Part shown: piece after piece, positions 1-11,000 of the stretch
Numbering within the stretch: the stretch's first letter is position 1
Layout: every line of letters starts with the position of its first letter
Assembly (NCBI GenBank): GCA_038373865.1
Contig: JAXGGA010001136.1
Location: forward strand, 1-64,000
Source of the DNA: Uloborus plumipes
Lineage: Eukaryota > Arthropoda > Arachnida > Araneae > Uloboridae
Direction of reading: 5' to 3'
Length of the DNA: 64,000 bases
Notes under the pieces: generated by a model
Seen by the model: the letters and a program-made list of their open reading frames with translations, nothing else
Databases searched by the model: none
Told to the model about the DNA's origin: nothing
Translations under genes and position numbers: made by a program

Positions 1-136
1 GTGAAAAGAGCTCAAAGGAAAGCTACAAAGTTAGTAAATGGGCTCTGTAATTTAGACTATGATTCCAGGTTTAGAGTGCTGTATTGTCTTGAGCAAAGAA
101 GAGTCAGAGAGGATATGATTCAGCTATTTAAATGTG
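1..136 (+). mobile_element. CR1/L2-like LINE, 3' part of ORF2, left piece
   Basis: This is the 3' end of a non-LTR retrotransposon, cut by the window edge on the left and by a DNA transposon on the right. Read in frame it gives the C-terminal RT-tail pattern with LEQRRVREDMIQLFK, matching the minus-strand copy at 41.9-42.3 kb (LEQRRTRGDMIQLFK). The element resumes at 3380 and again at 3728. It is a dead copy with no full ORF. The CR1/L2 clade is assigned from the familiar C-terminal tail pattern and not from a search. Confidence 0.7.
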
Positions 137-3100
137 CAGGGCGAGGACTCAGTCACCTTTCTCACCTATAGTCACCTTTTGAAATTTTGGTCACTTTTTG
201 TCACCTTTTGGATTTTTAGTCACCTTTTTCACCTTTCTTGAAATATGTTTTAGAAAAATCCATTTTTGATTCATAAAATTTTTGAAAAGTATGAATATTC
301 TTTTTCTTACCTGAAAATAAATGGAATTTTGAAAAAAAAAAAAAATAAAGCAAACATCTGTCATTTGACCATTAAAAAAAGTGTTTCAACTGTGGCTCAT
401 CCACAAAACAAAATCTTTCAGAAGCAACTGTTTAAAAGTTTCAAGAGGAAACAAAAAAACAGATGCACCTGTTGCAAGGATATTTGGCAGGGTTTTTTTT
501 GTTCTTGAAACAAAATTCTGTTGGTGATTTGCATGGAGATGGGGAAAAAACGGGGTCAAAGTTCTTATCTTTATTGTTATGTCCTTATCTCTTTTCTACC
601 TACCCCCACCTTCCCCAAAGAAAAAACTGGCTGCTGATTTCACCCTTTTTCAAATTTAGTTTAATGTTCTGACAAATGCTTTTTCTATGCCATACCACAA
701 GTCTCTTTGAGCTTGAAGCATGTGTGTAAGGCATTATTGGAAAAATACCCTTTAATTTGCAGAAAAAATGTAATGCAAAAAAAAAAAAAACATCAGGAAG
801 AAAGAAGTTATTTGGGAAACATCTTTTTTTTTTTTTTAATTTACAGATTTTTTTTTTTTTGTCTCATTTTCAGAAGTGCTTTATTACTATTGTCTAAAAT
901 TTTTTTGTACGACCTCCGCTGCATCTGCGCACGCGCCAAATCTCTTCGGACTTGCTCGAAATAGGGGGGAAAAGCAACGAGGAAGTAGTAAGCGAACAAA
1001 AGCTGAAGGCATCGGGTAGTGTGCATCTAAAACCTAACTCCCCTTTTTCAGATGGAAGCGTCCGTGGCTGCCAGGCGCACAAAACGCAAACAGATACTAT
1101 GTGCTTTTTTCATTTAATATTGCTGTGTGTTTTTTTTTTTTTTTTTAATATTGATAGTCTATGTGATATTATTACATTTATTTCAAGTTGTTATTTTCAA
1201 ACTTTGGAGATTCTTATTGTTTTTCATAAAGTAAAACTTTTTACAATGACGTAGTAAAGGAAGTATTGTGTGAAAAAAAATTCACTCAAATTTGGGTCTA
1301 AATTTTGATTTTGCTCACCCCCGAATGGATGTTCAGTAGTTTTTCGACCTGTCAGCACGTGCATACGTACCTACCAACATATAAGCAGCCGAAAAATCCT
1401 TTTCAACCACTCCCGAGTTAATTACAACGAGTTTTCTTGTGACGTCTGTATATACGTATGGGAGGATGTATGTCGCAAAACTCAAAAACTATATGCCGTA
1501 GAAGCTTCTAGTTTGGTATGTAGGCTCTGAGGATGGTCTAGTTGTGCACCTCCCCTTGTGGTTGCATTCGAATGTTCCTACGGGGGCGTTTTACCCCTTT
1601 TTGGGGGGAAAATCAGTGTTAATCTCAATACAGACTCAAGTGATATGAATTGGCCCGACCACTTGGCGATATGTCGCCAAACTTTTGGTCGCCAAGTGTT
1701 TGACGCCAACTTGGCGACATATCGCCAAGTTGGCGACCAATTTGGTGGAATTTTTTTTTTTTTTTTTGAATTTGGATTTAACTTGGCGCTATTGGCTATA
1801 TTTTGAGAAAAATTCACTGAATGATGTTAAAATCGGCAATATTTAAAAAATTAACCATTGTGAAATATTTTTTTGCACTGTTTCGTGGCAGATTAGGCGT
1901 GTAAACATTTGAATTGTTACCTTGCTCACTCCAAGCACTTTTTTAATACTTAAGGCAACTACTAAGAAATTTACACGTAAAAAAAGTAGTGTGGGTTTCC
2001 ATACCAGATTTTTTGTTAACGTTATATTTGAAATGCACAATTTTTTGACTCCTGATAAGATAATTTTATTATTTAAGATTCGCTGATGATCCCTAATAAT
2101 ATATTTCAGTTTCTAATAGTACTGAATATCAAATATGTTCACAATGTTATAAAAGTAGGTTTAAGGGCACCAGTTTTTCAATGTCTTGACCTCTAATGTG
2201 TGCTCCCCCTCCACATTACAAATCTGCATACTATATTTATTATCATTCTTTATAGCTCTCTCAGTTTAAAAAAATGTCAAGTTTCAAAATTTTAATAAAA
2301 TCGCTGCCAAGCAATCTTGCTTAGTGATGGCTTGCTGTGACATATGAATTGACAAACAGTTGCTTTGCCTTCCACGACTGGTAGAAATTCAGAAATGAAC
2401 CGCCAACATTGGAAATCGCTTTTTAATGAAATAAATGAATTTTCTGTTGGAAATTTCTTTATATTTCGCTCTGCAGAAAATTTTGTAAATTTTTTTTGTG
2501 ACTTTTAAAATAGTGTTTGAGTTAAATTTTTAAAACTATTATTGCGTGTCATGCGTAAGGTTTAAATTTTTCTGTATCCTGTAAATATTTTACATATTTT
2601 TTTAACTTTTTTTGTAATAACATTAGTTATTATGATTTTTTAATAATTTCATTTTAAATTACTTTTTGTAGCTCTCGCTGCAAAAATAAATTACTAATGC
2701 ATTGGAAAGAAATTTTTTATAAGTTTAACATGTAATTTTGCTGATGTATGTAAGGATTTGCTAAAATTAAAACGAAAAAAATAACATTTTCACAGCACAG
2801 TGCTCACAAGACTTAAAATATGATATAAAAGTTTTTCTCTCTTCAGTATCGGACATGTGCCGTTGATCCAACGAAATCCGCCGTCAACAAAGTCGGGACA
2901 ATTTGAAGCCCCGCCTTCAGCTCTTATTTACTGTTTAGCATTTTCTCCCTAAAAATCTTTTTCCCTAAAAATCTTTCTCCCTAAAAATCTTGCCAAAAAT
3001 GTTTTGAAAGACTACATTATAATGTAGTTAATTTTGCATTTTTTTTTTTTTTTTTTTGTTTTATAGTAAATTGCCACACCCAAAATATGCAATATATTAG

Positions 3101-3379
3101 TGTATAAAACATTGAACATATTGCAGGCTAAAATTTATGTGTTGCAAAAAGACCTCACTCGCTTTTCAATCCTGGCCATTTTTTAGAGTGGCACCCATGA
3201 TGTAGAGGCTATTTTGGTAAAAGTCAGAAAAAAGGATAACCATTTTCTTCTTTTTGAATGCTTAACAAATTATTTTTGGTCACCTTTTAGTTACTTTTTT
3301 GTCACCTTTTAGTCACCTTTGTTTTAAAATTTGTCACCTTTCTCACCTTTTTCTAAGACCATCAGCAGTCCTCGCCCTG
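137..3379. mobile_element. 3.2-kb hAT-like TIR transposon inserted in a LINE
   Basis: The ends are 13-bp perfect inverted repeats, CAGGGCGAGGACT at 137-149 and its complement at 3367-3379. They are flanked by AATGTG at 131-136 and 3380-3385. The uninterrupted paralogous LINE at 41.9-42.3 kb shows the reading frame continuing across this point, so the boundaries are secure. Both ends carry clusters of TCACCTTTT in the same orientation (150-235 and 3279-3350). No transposase frame survives. A GC-richer stretch at 907-1100 may be a remnant of captured or coding sequence. The 6-bp duplication is short for classical hAT (8 bp), so the superfamily is tentative. Confidence 0.75.
1661..1740. repeat. 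Perfect 20-bp inverted repeat (TTGGCGA hairpin cluster)
   Basis: Arms 1661-1680 and 1711-1730 are exact reverse complements (ACTTGGCGATATGTCGCCAA). Further TTGGTCGCCAA/TTGGCGACCAA pairs lie at 1685-1695 and 1730-1740. Each arm is itself nearly palindromic, so several alternative hairpins are possible. It sits inside the 137-3379 transposon. Confidence 0.85.
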
Positions 3380-3462
3380 AATGTGTCAAAATGAAAGATG
3401 TTAACTGGGTTAAAGTTTTGCATGGAAAGCAGAACAATAGGTCACTGTTTAAAGCTATTTAA
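3380..3462 (+). mobile_element. CR1/L2-like LINE, middle piece
   Basis: Continuation of the LINE after the 3.2-kb transposon. The frame corresponds to the KMEDV...GLNFCTESRTRGHC segment of the minus-strand copy at 41.9-42.3 kb. It ends where the small MITE at 3463 is inserted. Confidence 0.7.
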
Positions 3463-3657
3463 GGGCCAAATTCAAGTGAAACATTGCAATCGCTTCAAGG
3501 CGATCGTGATAGACCAAAATTGCAATTGCTACTGGAAGTCGAATTACATTAGAATCGCTTCTCGTAGCTATTGTAACGTTTCACTTGAATCCAAATCTGG
3601 GAATTTGCAATTGCATTGATGAGTTGCGATCGTCCGTGTTTCACTTGAATTCCTGCC
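3463..3657. mobile_element. PIF/Harbinger-like MITE in the LINE
   Basis: The left end GGGCCAAATTCAAGTGAAAC is the imperfect reverse complement of the right end, which finishes TTTCACTTGAATTCCTGCC. A 3-bp TAA flanks both sides, as expected for PIF/Harbinger. The sequence between is rich in AATTGCAATTGC palindromes and has no coding capacity. The paralogous LINE shows the uninterrupted text TTTAAATCTCAGGC, which confirms the insertion. Confidence 0.65.
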
Positions 3658-3727
3658 TAAATCTCAGGCGCATTGATGAGTTGCGATCGTCCGTGTTTCA
3701 CTTGGAATTCCTGCCTAAATCTCAGGC
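3613..3727. repeat. 57/58-bp tandem duplication across the MITE right edge
   Basis: The segment 3613-3669 is repeated at 3670-3727 with one extra G. Each copy contains the last ~45 bp of the MITE plus 12 bp of LINE (TAAATCTCAGGC). The duplication therefore postdates the MITE insertion. Confidence 0.85.
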
Positions 3728-3960
3728 TAACCCGGAGGGATTAGGAAAAATTAGTACTTAGTAGGGTTGTGGGCATACCTGGAACAGCCTACCGGAAGAG
3801 GCTATCATGAACAAGGGACTTGATATTTTTAAGAAGGTTATTGATCTTCATTGAGGACTGTAAGTCGACTTGGACCAGCCTAGCTGGGCCCCCGGGCGTG
3901 TTGCTGTTACATTTGTATTACATTTGTATTATACTGTTGTTACATTTGTATTATACGAAA
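3728..3960 (+). mobile_element. LINE 3' end with CATTTGTATT tail repeats
   Basis: Final part of the LINE, corresponding to the SKVVGTWNSLPEEAV...FKRAIDLHWG segment of the 41.9-kb copy, followed by a short 3' UTR. It ends in tandem (TTA)CATTTGTATT repeats, the short repeated tail typical of CR1/L2-type elements. Confidence 0.7.
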
Positions 3961-4685
3961 ACAGAATTTTCAAATTAAATATATTTTTTAGTGTATATAG
4001 TATTTACATGGAATTTAAAAACGTTATGCCTTAGAAATGATCATACAAAATATCCACTGGCCCTCTGAGAAATGTCTAGACAATTAATATTGAGCATCTG
4101 AATTGTTCTGAAATCAGAATGAAAATCTTTTAAACATAATCAAACTCATTAAAAATATTATTTTCATTTATTTTATCTTTTCATTATGGTAATGTATGAT
4201 TAAGGTTATAGATTCCTCATACTACCAATCTTGGAAGGGTTATTGCAAATAGAAAATATTAAATATACAGAAAGAGCAAAAAAAAAAAAAAGTTTTTTCT
4301 TGGTACACCATAATTGTTCTGTTCACTGACACTTTTCTATAAGTTTCATGATGGTGATTACAAATATTATTAAAAATTCCACTAGACTGTAAGTCAGGGA
4401 CTTATTGAAAAATATACATATGGTTTTTATATTAGTTAAAAACAGAACAGCAGTAAGTACTTTTGGTTTACACAAAAAATTACTACTAGATTACTTACTA
4501 AATAAATACAACTAGGAATTAGAATTTTTTTTCTCAACTTAATTATTTAACAAAAATGCAGCATTCCTCCTTTTGCACTATGCAGAGATTGTTCCTTACC
4601 TTCCCACACTGCTTACTTTTCTGAAAGTGTAATAATAAATCAGTAGCTCTTCCAAAAAAAACCATGAATGTATAAGTGATATACT
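3961..4685. other. Unassigned AT-rich sequence
   Basis: No coding frame or recognisable repeat boundary is visible. It contains an A13 run near 4280. Any promoter and 5' UTR exon of gene 1 would be expected in or upstream of this region, but no core promoter can be named. Confidence 0.4.
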
Positions 4686-4852
4686 GTCATCCTCCTTTTA
4701 ACAAATACTGTTGGTTCCAAGAAGTATTACTTGATTAAGTGGGGACCTTAACATTGTGTCTATAGCATGGGGAACATTTGGTTCCGGAATATTTCATTTG
4801 TATAAGCGGGGCATTTGTTATCAGTTACCGGATTAAGCGGGGACTACAGTAT
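4686..4852. mobile_element. Pogo/Tigger-like MITE relic
   Basis: The left end TACTGTCATCCTCCTTTTAA and the complement of the right end (TACTGTAGTCCCCGCTTAAT) form imperfect TIRs. Internal repeats of GATTAAGTGGGGAC and GGATTAAGCGGGGAC are visible. This resembles Tigger-type ends with TA target sites. Related relics lie near 21.4 kb. Confidence 0.45.
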
Positions 4853-5001
4853 ATATTTTTATATATATATTTTTTATATATGTTTATGTCTGGCTTCTCA
4901 ATAACTTTGAAAGCTGAATGGTTATGAAAAAATTACATATAATTTGTTTTTAACTTTATTCGTCAAACTTATTATTTCCTTTTACTTTTTCTCTTATTTA
5001 G

Positions 5002-5068
5002 ATGGATAATTTCTTTGCAACACAACCATGCAAGAGAACTCTACAAGATATTATTGCAGAGAAGTCAA
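5002..5068 (+). CDS. Gene 1 exon 1 (start codon)
   Basis: A pyrimidine-rich tract ending TTATTTAG runs straight into ATG. The exon encodes MDNFFATQPCKRTLQDIIAE plus KS and stops at AA|GTATGT in phase 1. No signal peptide is seen. A Helitron-like element begins 21 bp after the donor. Confidence 0.6.
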
Positions 5069-8000
5069 GTATGTAATTTATATTAGCAACTAGCCGGGTA
5101 CCCGGCCCTGCCCGGGTTTCTGTGGGTGTAGGGTGGTTTAGTGAATCTCATTCATAAATTTCCCAACACTAAAGTGCATATCTATAAACATAATGGCTAC
5201 TTCTGTAAACAATGGCTATGTTATGGATAAACTATAAAAAAAATAATGCAAGCTAAAAAAAATAGCAAGCTACAAATAATGTTTGAGTAAATAGGAAATG
5301 TTATAAGCTTGGTATATTAAAATAAATATATATTTACAGTATCAATCGCACTGAAATTAACCATTTCCAAATATTGCTAATTGAAAAAGTCGCATTATTA
5401 GCTTCTATCCTCGTGACAACATTGGTGAGGTGAAAACATCTTATGTACCTAATTTAGAAATTTTTTGACTATAAACACTTTCTATTCTCTAACTATTGCC
5501 AAAATCAATTTTTTTATTTCACCCGTTAGCGATTGTAGGCTCAGATAAATATAAAAATCCTTAGAAGGCAAATTCCATACTTACTCCAGAGAAGCCTTGG
5601 TTCAAAATTTTCAATATGATTACAATCAATATTGTTGCTGCTTAGCACCAAATTTTTGCAACAATGGGTTGAAAATTTAATCATTTAATGGGGAAATGAC
5701 ATAAAATTAACTGTTTTCCATAATAATAACTTTTTTAAACTAAGCTTTTTAGAAATAAATTATAGCTTATCCTGCTCGCTGTTACTGTAGCTATCTACGG
5801 TGAAAAAATGGTTAAAATCGGTCCAGTAGTTTGGAAGATTACCCCGGTCATACGTTTTCAAAAGTAGTCTTTTATGTATATAGATGACTAACACTACTAG
5901 TTTTAATTTTTGAATTTTCTGTTCTGTGCATGGGATATAATTCTTAGTAGATATGATTTATGATTAAATTTTGCTGTAATTGTACTAAGATATATTAGAA
6001 CAAATTTGCAGGTTAATGCAAACTTTTTTTTTGGACCTACATTGTAGGTTTATTGAAAAAAAAAAAAAAAGAAAGCACCACAAAGCAACACTCCCATGAC
6101 CTCTAATTGCATGATCTTAAAGACCAGTTGACCGTAAAGTTTATATAGTAGATGCTGCTTAATGTAATCACATTTAGATGCAAGTGAGGATAACAATAGC
6201 GAATTGATTACAATCTACTTATATTAAAAACTGAGTATCTATCTTTCTATGTCACGCTTCTTTCTCCTGAACGCCAATGAACTGAAAGTCGAACCAGGTA
6301 CCGATAGATAGGTAATTTTTCAGGCTTCATTAGTTTCAATTTATATAATTATACGATTTTAATTAGCGAAGATATCAATTAATAAGTAGTCAAATTTAAA
6401 GTGATTAAGCCTAATAAATGATTAAATATGAAATCCATTGTTGAAACGTGGTTGCTATGAAACAGTGATAACAATGATAATGAGAATTTTGAACAAAGGC
6501 TTAACTAAATCAAACAAGAAACTCATAAGCGGGCCACTTACGTAGTATTTTTATCCCTAGCTACTTGTAATATTTTGAAACATTCATTTGTTGAAAAGCC
6601 ATCTACTTATATTAAAAACTGAGTATCTATGTCTGCTTTTTTCCTTTGAGCGAGCTGAACTTACAGAAACTTTCCTCACCATCTTGAAGGCGCGAAGCAT
6701 CTCAATAATTCGAATGATTTTTTTATATAGGAAAAAAGTAAAGGCGTGAAGCGCCTGTTAGCGAGCTGCCTTGGCAGGGAGTAGTTTCTTGAAATTTTCC
6801 TCACTACTTTCAGGGCACGAAGTGCCCGTGCAACGTCGGGTCACGTGCGTGGTATATCTTGAAATCGAATGAACATTAAATTATATCAAATAATATAACT
6901 TCAGAATGAGGTAAGAGTTAGAGAAGGGGGACATTATGCATCAACATGCCGCAGGAAGCTAATCTAGCTGCCCTGGCAGCTAGTAAGCAATAAAAGTTGA
7001 ATGGTGATTTCTGTGGACAATTGCAGTCCATTTAACATATTCTCAGGGGTCTGTCCAGGATTTTTCACAGGGTCCGTTTTTTGTGAAAAACTAAATGATT
7101 TTGTGAAAAATCAAATAATTTTGAGAAAATCAATTTTGGAAAAAAAAAAATGCACATTTTTTTTTTTTGAATTTAATTAAAAAATAAAAATAAATTTCAT
7201 TTATTTTCCACGAAAAAAGCATATTAAACATCAAAAATGCGAAAAGTCTGATTCCTGTAACGGATGCAAAGAGATTGCAGTTTTCAAAGTGATCATTCAA
7301 GTGACATCAAAAGCATAAAAACGGAACATAAAATATTTTTTTTTGGTGATTTTTTTTTTACAATTGCATTTCAAAGGTCTATGGTAAACATATTATTAAC
7401 GTATATTTCCACAATTATTGCAAAAGTAAAATGGAACGATCGTTTAACATTTAGACTCATAAAAGAACAATTAATTTTGCTTTAAAAAAGTTAAAATAAT
7501 GATCTGAGCAAAAAATAAAGCGAATTTTCATTTATTTGCCTCCTAATAAAGAGTAATTAGCTTGAAAAGTAAGTAAAATTCGATTTTCATATCGGATGCA
7601 GAGATCGCTTTTTTCAAAATGAAAGCATCAGAAATATAAAAACGATTTTTAATAATTTATTAAAGTCAAAAATTTTAGAGCTGCATTCCATCAGGTTTAT
7701 ATGATGAATGTCATTAATAATCACCGACATATTCGCCAAAAATTCGGAGGAAAAAATACGGCAGGGAAACATAGTAAAACAAACAATACCAGACTTCTAA
7801 TATTAACAGACGCAAAAATACATTAATTCCTGAATATAACCAAAACACCACCCTTGTAAGCATTAAAAAAAATAAATAAATGAAATAAAAAAACAGATAA
7901 TTTTCTGCCAAAATAAGGTCAAAACATGGCACCAAAGACGTCAGATGGAGATAATTTTAATTTTAAATAGCTGATAGCTCTACCCAGAAGCAATCCCATT

Positions 8001-11000
8001 TTTTCTCCAACCCTAGCTATCTGTTTGCAGTTCTAAGTTCATTCTGCTGATAATTGCTATTATTATTATTTCCTTTATGTTTAAGTTCATAGCAGGGACA
8101 AAAATCCTTACTCTGCACTTCCAGAGAAATCTATAACAGCAACATCACAGCAAGCCACTTTGATTTGCATATGATAAAACAAACAAGCAGAACCATTAAA
8201 GCAAAACAACTACCTTTTTTAAGTAGTTAATTTCTTTAAAAGAAACCAACAAAAAGTGCTACATTTTACACTAAAGACTTTTTGCTTGTCGGAGCATTGT
8301 GCAGGACCAGGCAGGAAGTGCCGACTTTTTTTTTTCACAAAGTTGGCGGATAAGCGATTTCCTTCTTTAACTTCAGAAAAGGCCCAAAAATTATGGGCTT
8401 TTACACAGAAATATACTATGGCATTATTTTGATTTCAGATTTGCTTTTGCAGGGTTCATACTCAAATTTAAAAATTAAATGTAAGGAGTTTTAAGGTGTT
8501 TTGCAGGAGTTCATTTCAATTTTTAAGGACTTTTCCAGTCGAAATACTTATTTTTTAGCAACATATCTCAAAACATTTTTTTTGCAAATCTTGTGCTATT
8601 TATTTTTGCCATCATATAATATATAGAGTAACATACTAAATTGAAAGTCAAATATGCAGTTATTGCTACTTGAATGCCAGCAGACTCAGAATCAAATTTT
8701 TGAGAATGAATTTAAAAGAAAAGTCAAAAAAAAAAAAAAAAAAAATGAAACAGAAGGTAAAAAAAAAGTGTTTTCTCAAAAACAAGACACTCCTTAATAA
8801 TTTCGTAACTAGAATCAGCATAAAAAATATTAAAATAAAAATTGTAATAAGCTAACTGAAAATAGTAGAGGTTAAAACAACTTCCAACTTTCTTAAGCAT
8901 TGACGATTGACACTATTAAAGTTCGCAGAATTTTGTTTAAAATTTTTTTAAATTAATGATTTAAAGGAAAAATAAAAATAAATTTTCGTTGGTTTGCCTC
9001 TTGACAGAGTATAGTAAACGTCATAAATACGAAAAATCTTATTCCAAGGGCGGATGCAAAAAGATTGCGATTTCCATAATGAACGAATTAAAAGGGAAAA
9101 AAAGCGACATATAAAAGGATTTATTCAAGTAAAAATGTTTTGAATCAACATTTTAAAGCTCTAATTTAAACATAACAGCGATAGCAATAAAGTAATTGAA
9201 GCAAAATTAAATTAAATCAGTGACTTAAATTTTAATTTTTTGTCTCTCATAAAAAACAGAATTTCGCTTGAAAAATTTTAATTTTCGTTTTTTATAGAAA
9301 TAAAAAGACATTTTACCTATTTGCTCCTTAATAAAGACAAGTACACACCAAAAATAAAAAAAATTCTATTCCCAAAGCGGTTGCAAACAGATTGCATCAT
9401 TTAAAATGAAGGCGTCATAAGTATAAAAACGGCAAATAAAACAATGTACTAAAGCAAAAAAAAATTTTTTTAATGTTCTTTTAATAGGTCTATTTGATCC
9501 ATATTATTAATAATTATCGACTAAATCGTCGAAAATTTGGAATAAGGAAAAAAATATCGGATGTAGAAAGATAAAACCGCAGCGAAAAACCCTAGATTCC
9601 TGGTATTAGCACGTGAAAAAATACTAGAATGCGGGTATAATATTCGAACACAATCTTGGGATTAGTAGTAGAAGAAAATATTCAAGGGCTTGTATTCAAA
9701 GAATTAAAAATAAGGAGTTTGTAAGGAGATTATAGCAAAATTCAGGAGTTTTAAGGGCCCTTATTTTTTCTTTTTAAAGAGCAGGAGTTTATAAGGAGTT
9801 TGTAAGGAGCGTACGAACCCTGTTTTGAATGAATAATGTGAAATGTACGTTTGTTTGATCAGCATTTTGTGAAGGGTCCGTTTTGCTTGATCGTATTTTT
9901 GTGAAGGGTCCGTTTTGCTCGATAGTATTTTTGTGAAAGCTCCGTGTTGCTTGATCGAATTTTTGTGAAGGGTCCGTTAACGCACCCGAATTTCCTCTGG
10001 CCAATTGACCCCCCCTCAATTGACCCCCCCCCCTGCACCCATAAATGGCGGGCCTGAGTCCAAGTGTTACTGGGAGGAAAGATATATGGTGTTTGGATTG
10101 TGGTACACTTTCTTTGGGGGAGGGAAGGAGGCATACTTTTTGTTCCAAGCAAAAGTTTGTTGTTCACACATGAAAGTTGCACCCCCTCCCTTCTAATTAA
10201 GTTGGAAAGAAGCTTAAATTTTTGGGACTCTAGGACCAAGTATAAGCCTGAAAACAAAGTTTGACTTACTGAAAAATTTAGTACAATTGGATGGAAACAA
10301 GGCTCAAAATTTTTTGTGCCCCTTCCAACCTGGCACAGGGGCGTTAAAGTCTATCACATCACAAACTCCCTCAATATTAGATTTAAGAATGTTTTTTTTT
10401 TTTTTTTTTGCCTAATGCTAACCAAGAAAAAAATTAGCAAAATTTGCTAGTACAGAACTTGCTATGTATAAAATTGTGTCTAAAAACAAACAAAAAAGTA
10501 ATGATTATACATTTTCCTCACTAGTTCATTGGATAAAAGTCGATTTTTAAACAATATGCTTAGATCTTCGACTCCACCCCGAATTTTACGTTTCTCCTTT
10601 GGTATGTTTTTTATTGTTTGTCGGACTAAAAACCTAAAATCAGGGTTCCGCTATTTTTTCATGCAGGTAGGTATGGTTTTTGCTTTTGTTTTGGTTTATA
10701 TTGAGTACATACTCGTTGTGCCCCCTGGAAAAATTCAAAACGATGGGACTGGGTTTAATTATGTTTTAAAATCAATCAATTTAAAATTTTGGGAAAACAT
10801 TTCATGACGTCTAGAATCTTAAGATATTTTACTCTGAAAAGCATGGAAATCTCCGGGAATTTGCGCTTGTTTGGAGAATGGCCACCCTGTTGTAACTTAT
10901 AATCCAAATTTTGTGTTTAGTATAATATTTATTATTGTATATATCAAATTTTGCATCTAATTATCTTTTTTATAGGCAAGAGTAGTAGAAGGATCATGTG

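Larger units (their letters stand above)
7043..10000. mobile_element. Composite repeat region, probable hAT-like nonautonomous element
   Basis: It starts CAGGGGTCTGTCCAGG at about 7051, and both margins carry TTGTGAA/GGGTCCG motifs (7070-7120 and 9865-9985). Inside are four degenerate ~0.3-kb direct repeats, keyed by a GGATGCAAA...AGATTGC block followed by ATAAAAACG, near 7260, 7595, 9050 and 9380. A second element (8450-9822) lies within. There is no coding sequence, and the right terminus is not resolved. Confidence 0.5.

Noticed and set aside
266..1254. Overlapping open frames of 60-100 codons on both strands
   Set aside because: They are rich in F/K from A/T runs, match no family, and lie inside a noncoding transposon.
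1558..1817. Open frames on both strands over the TTGGCGA repeats
   Set aside because: The inverted repeat explains the mirrored frames; no domain is visible.
9789..10264. ORFs of up to 132 codons, including repeated GPFTKIRSS-like peptides
   Set aside because: The peptide repeats are translations of the noncoding 32-bp tandem repeat.
10529..10807. 92-codon frame with a hydrophobic stretch, possibly a membrane protein
   Set aside because: No splice context, no recognised family, and composition fits chance AT-rich sequence.
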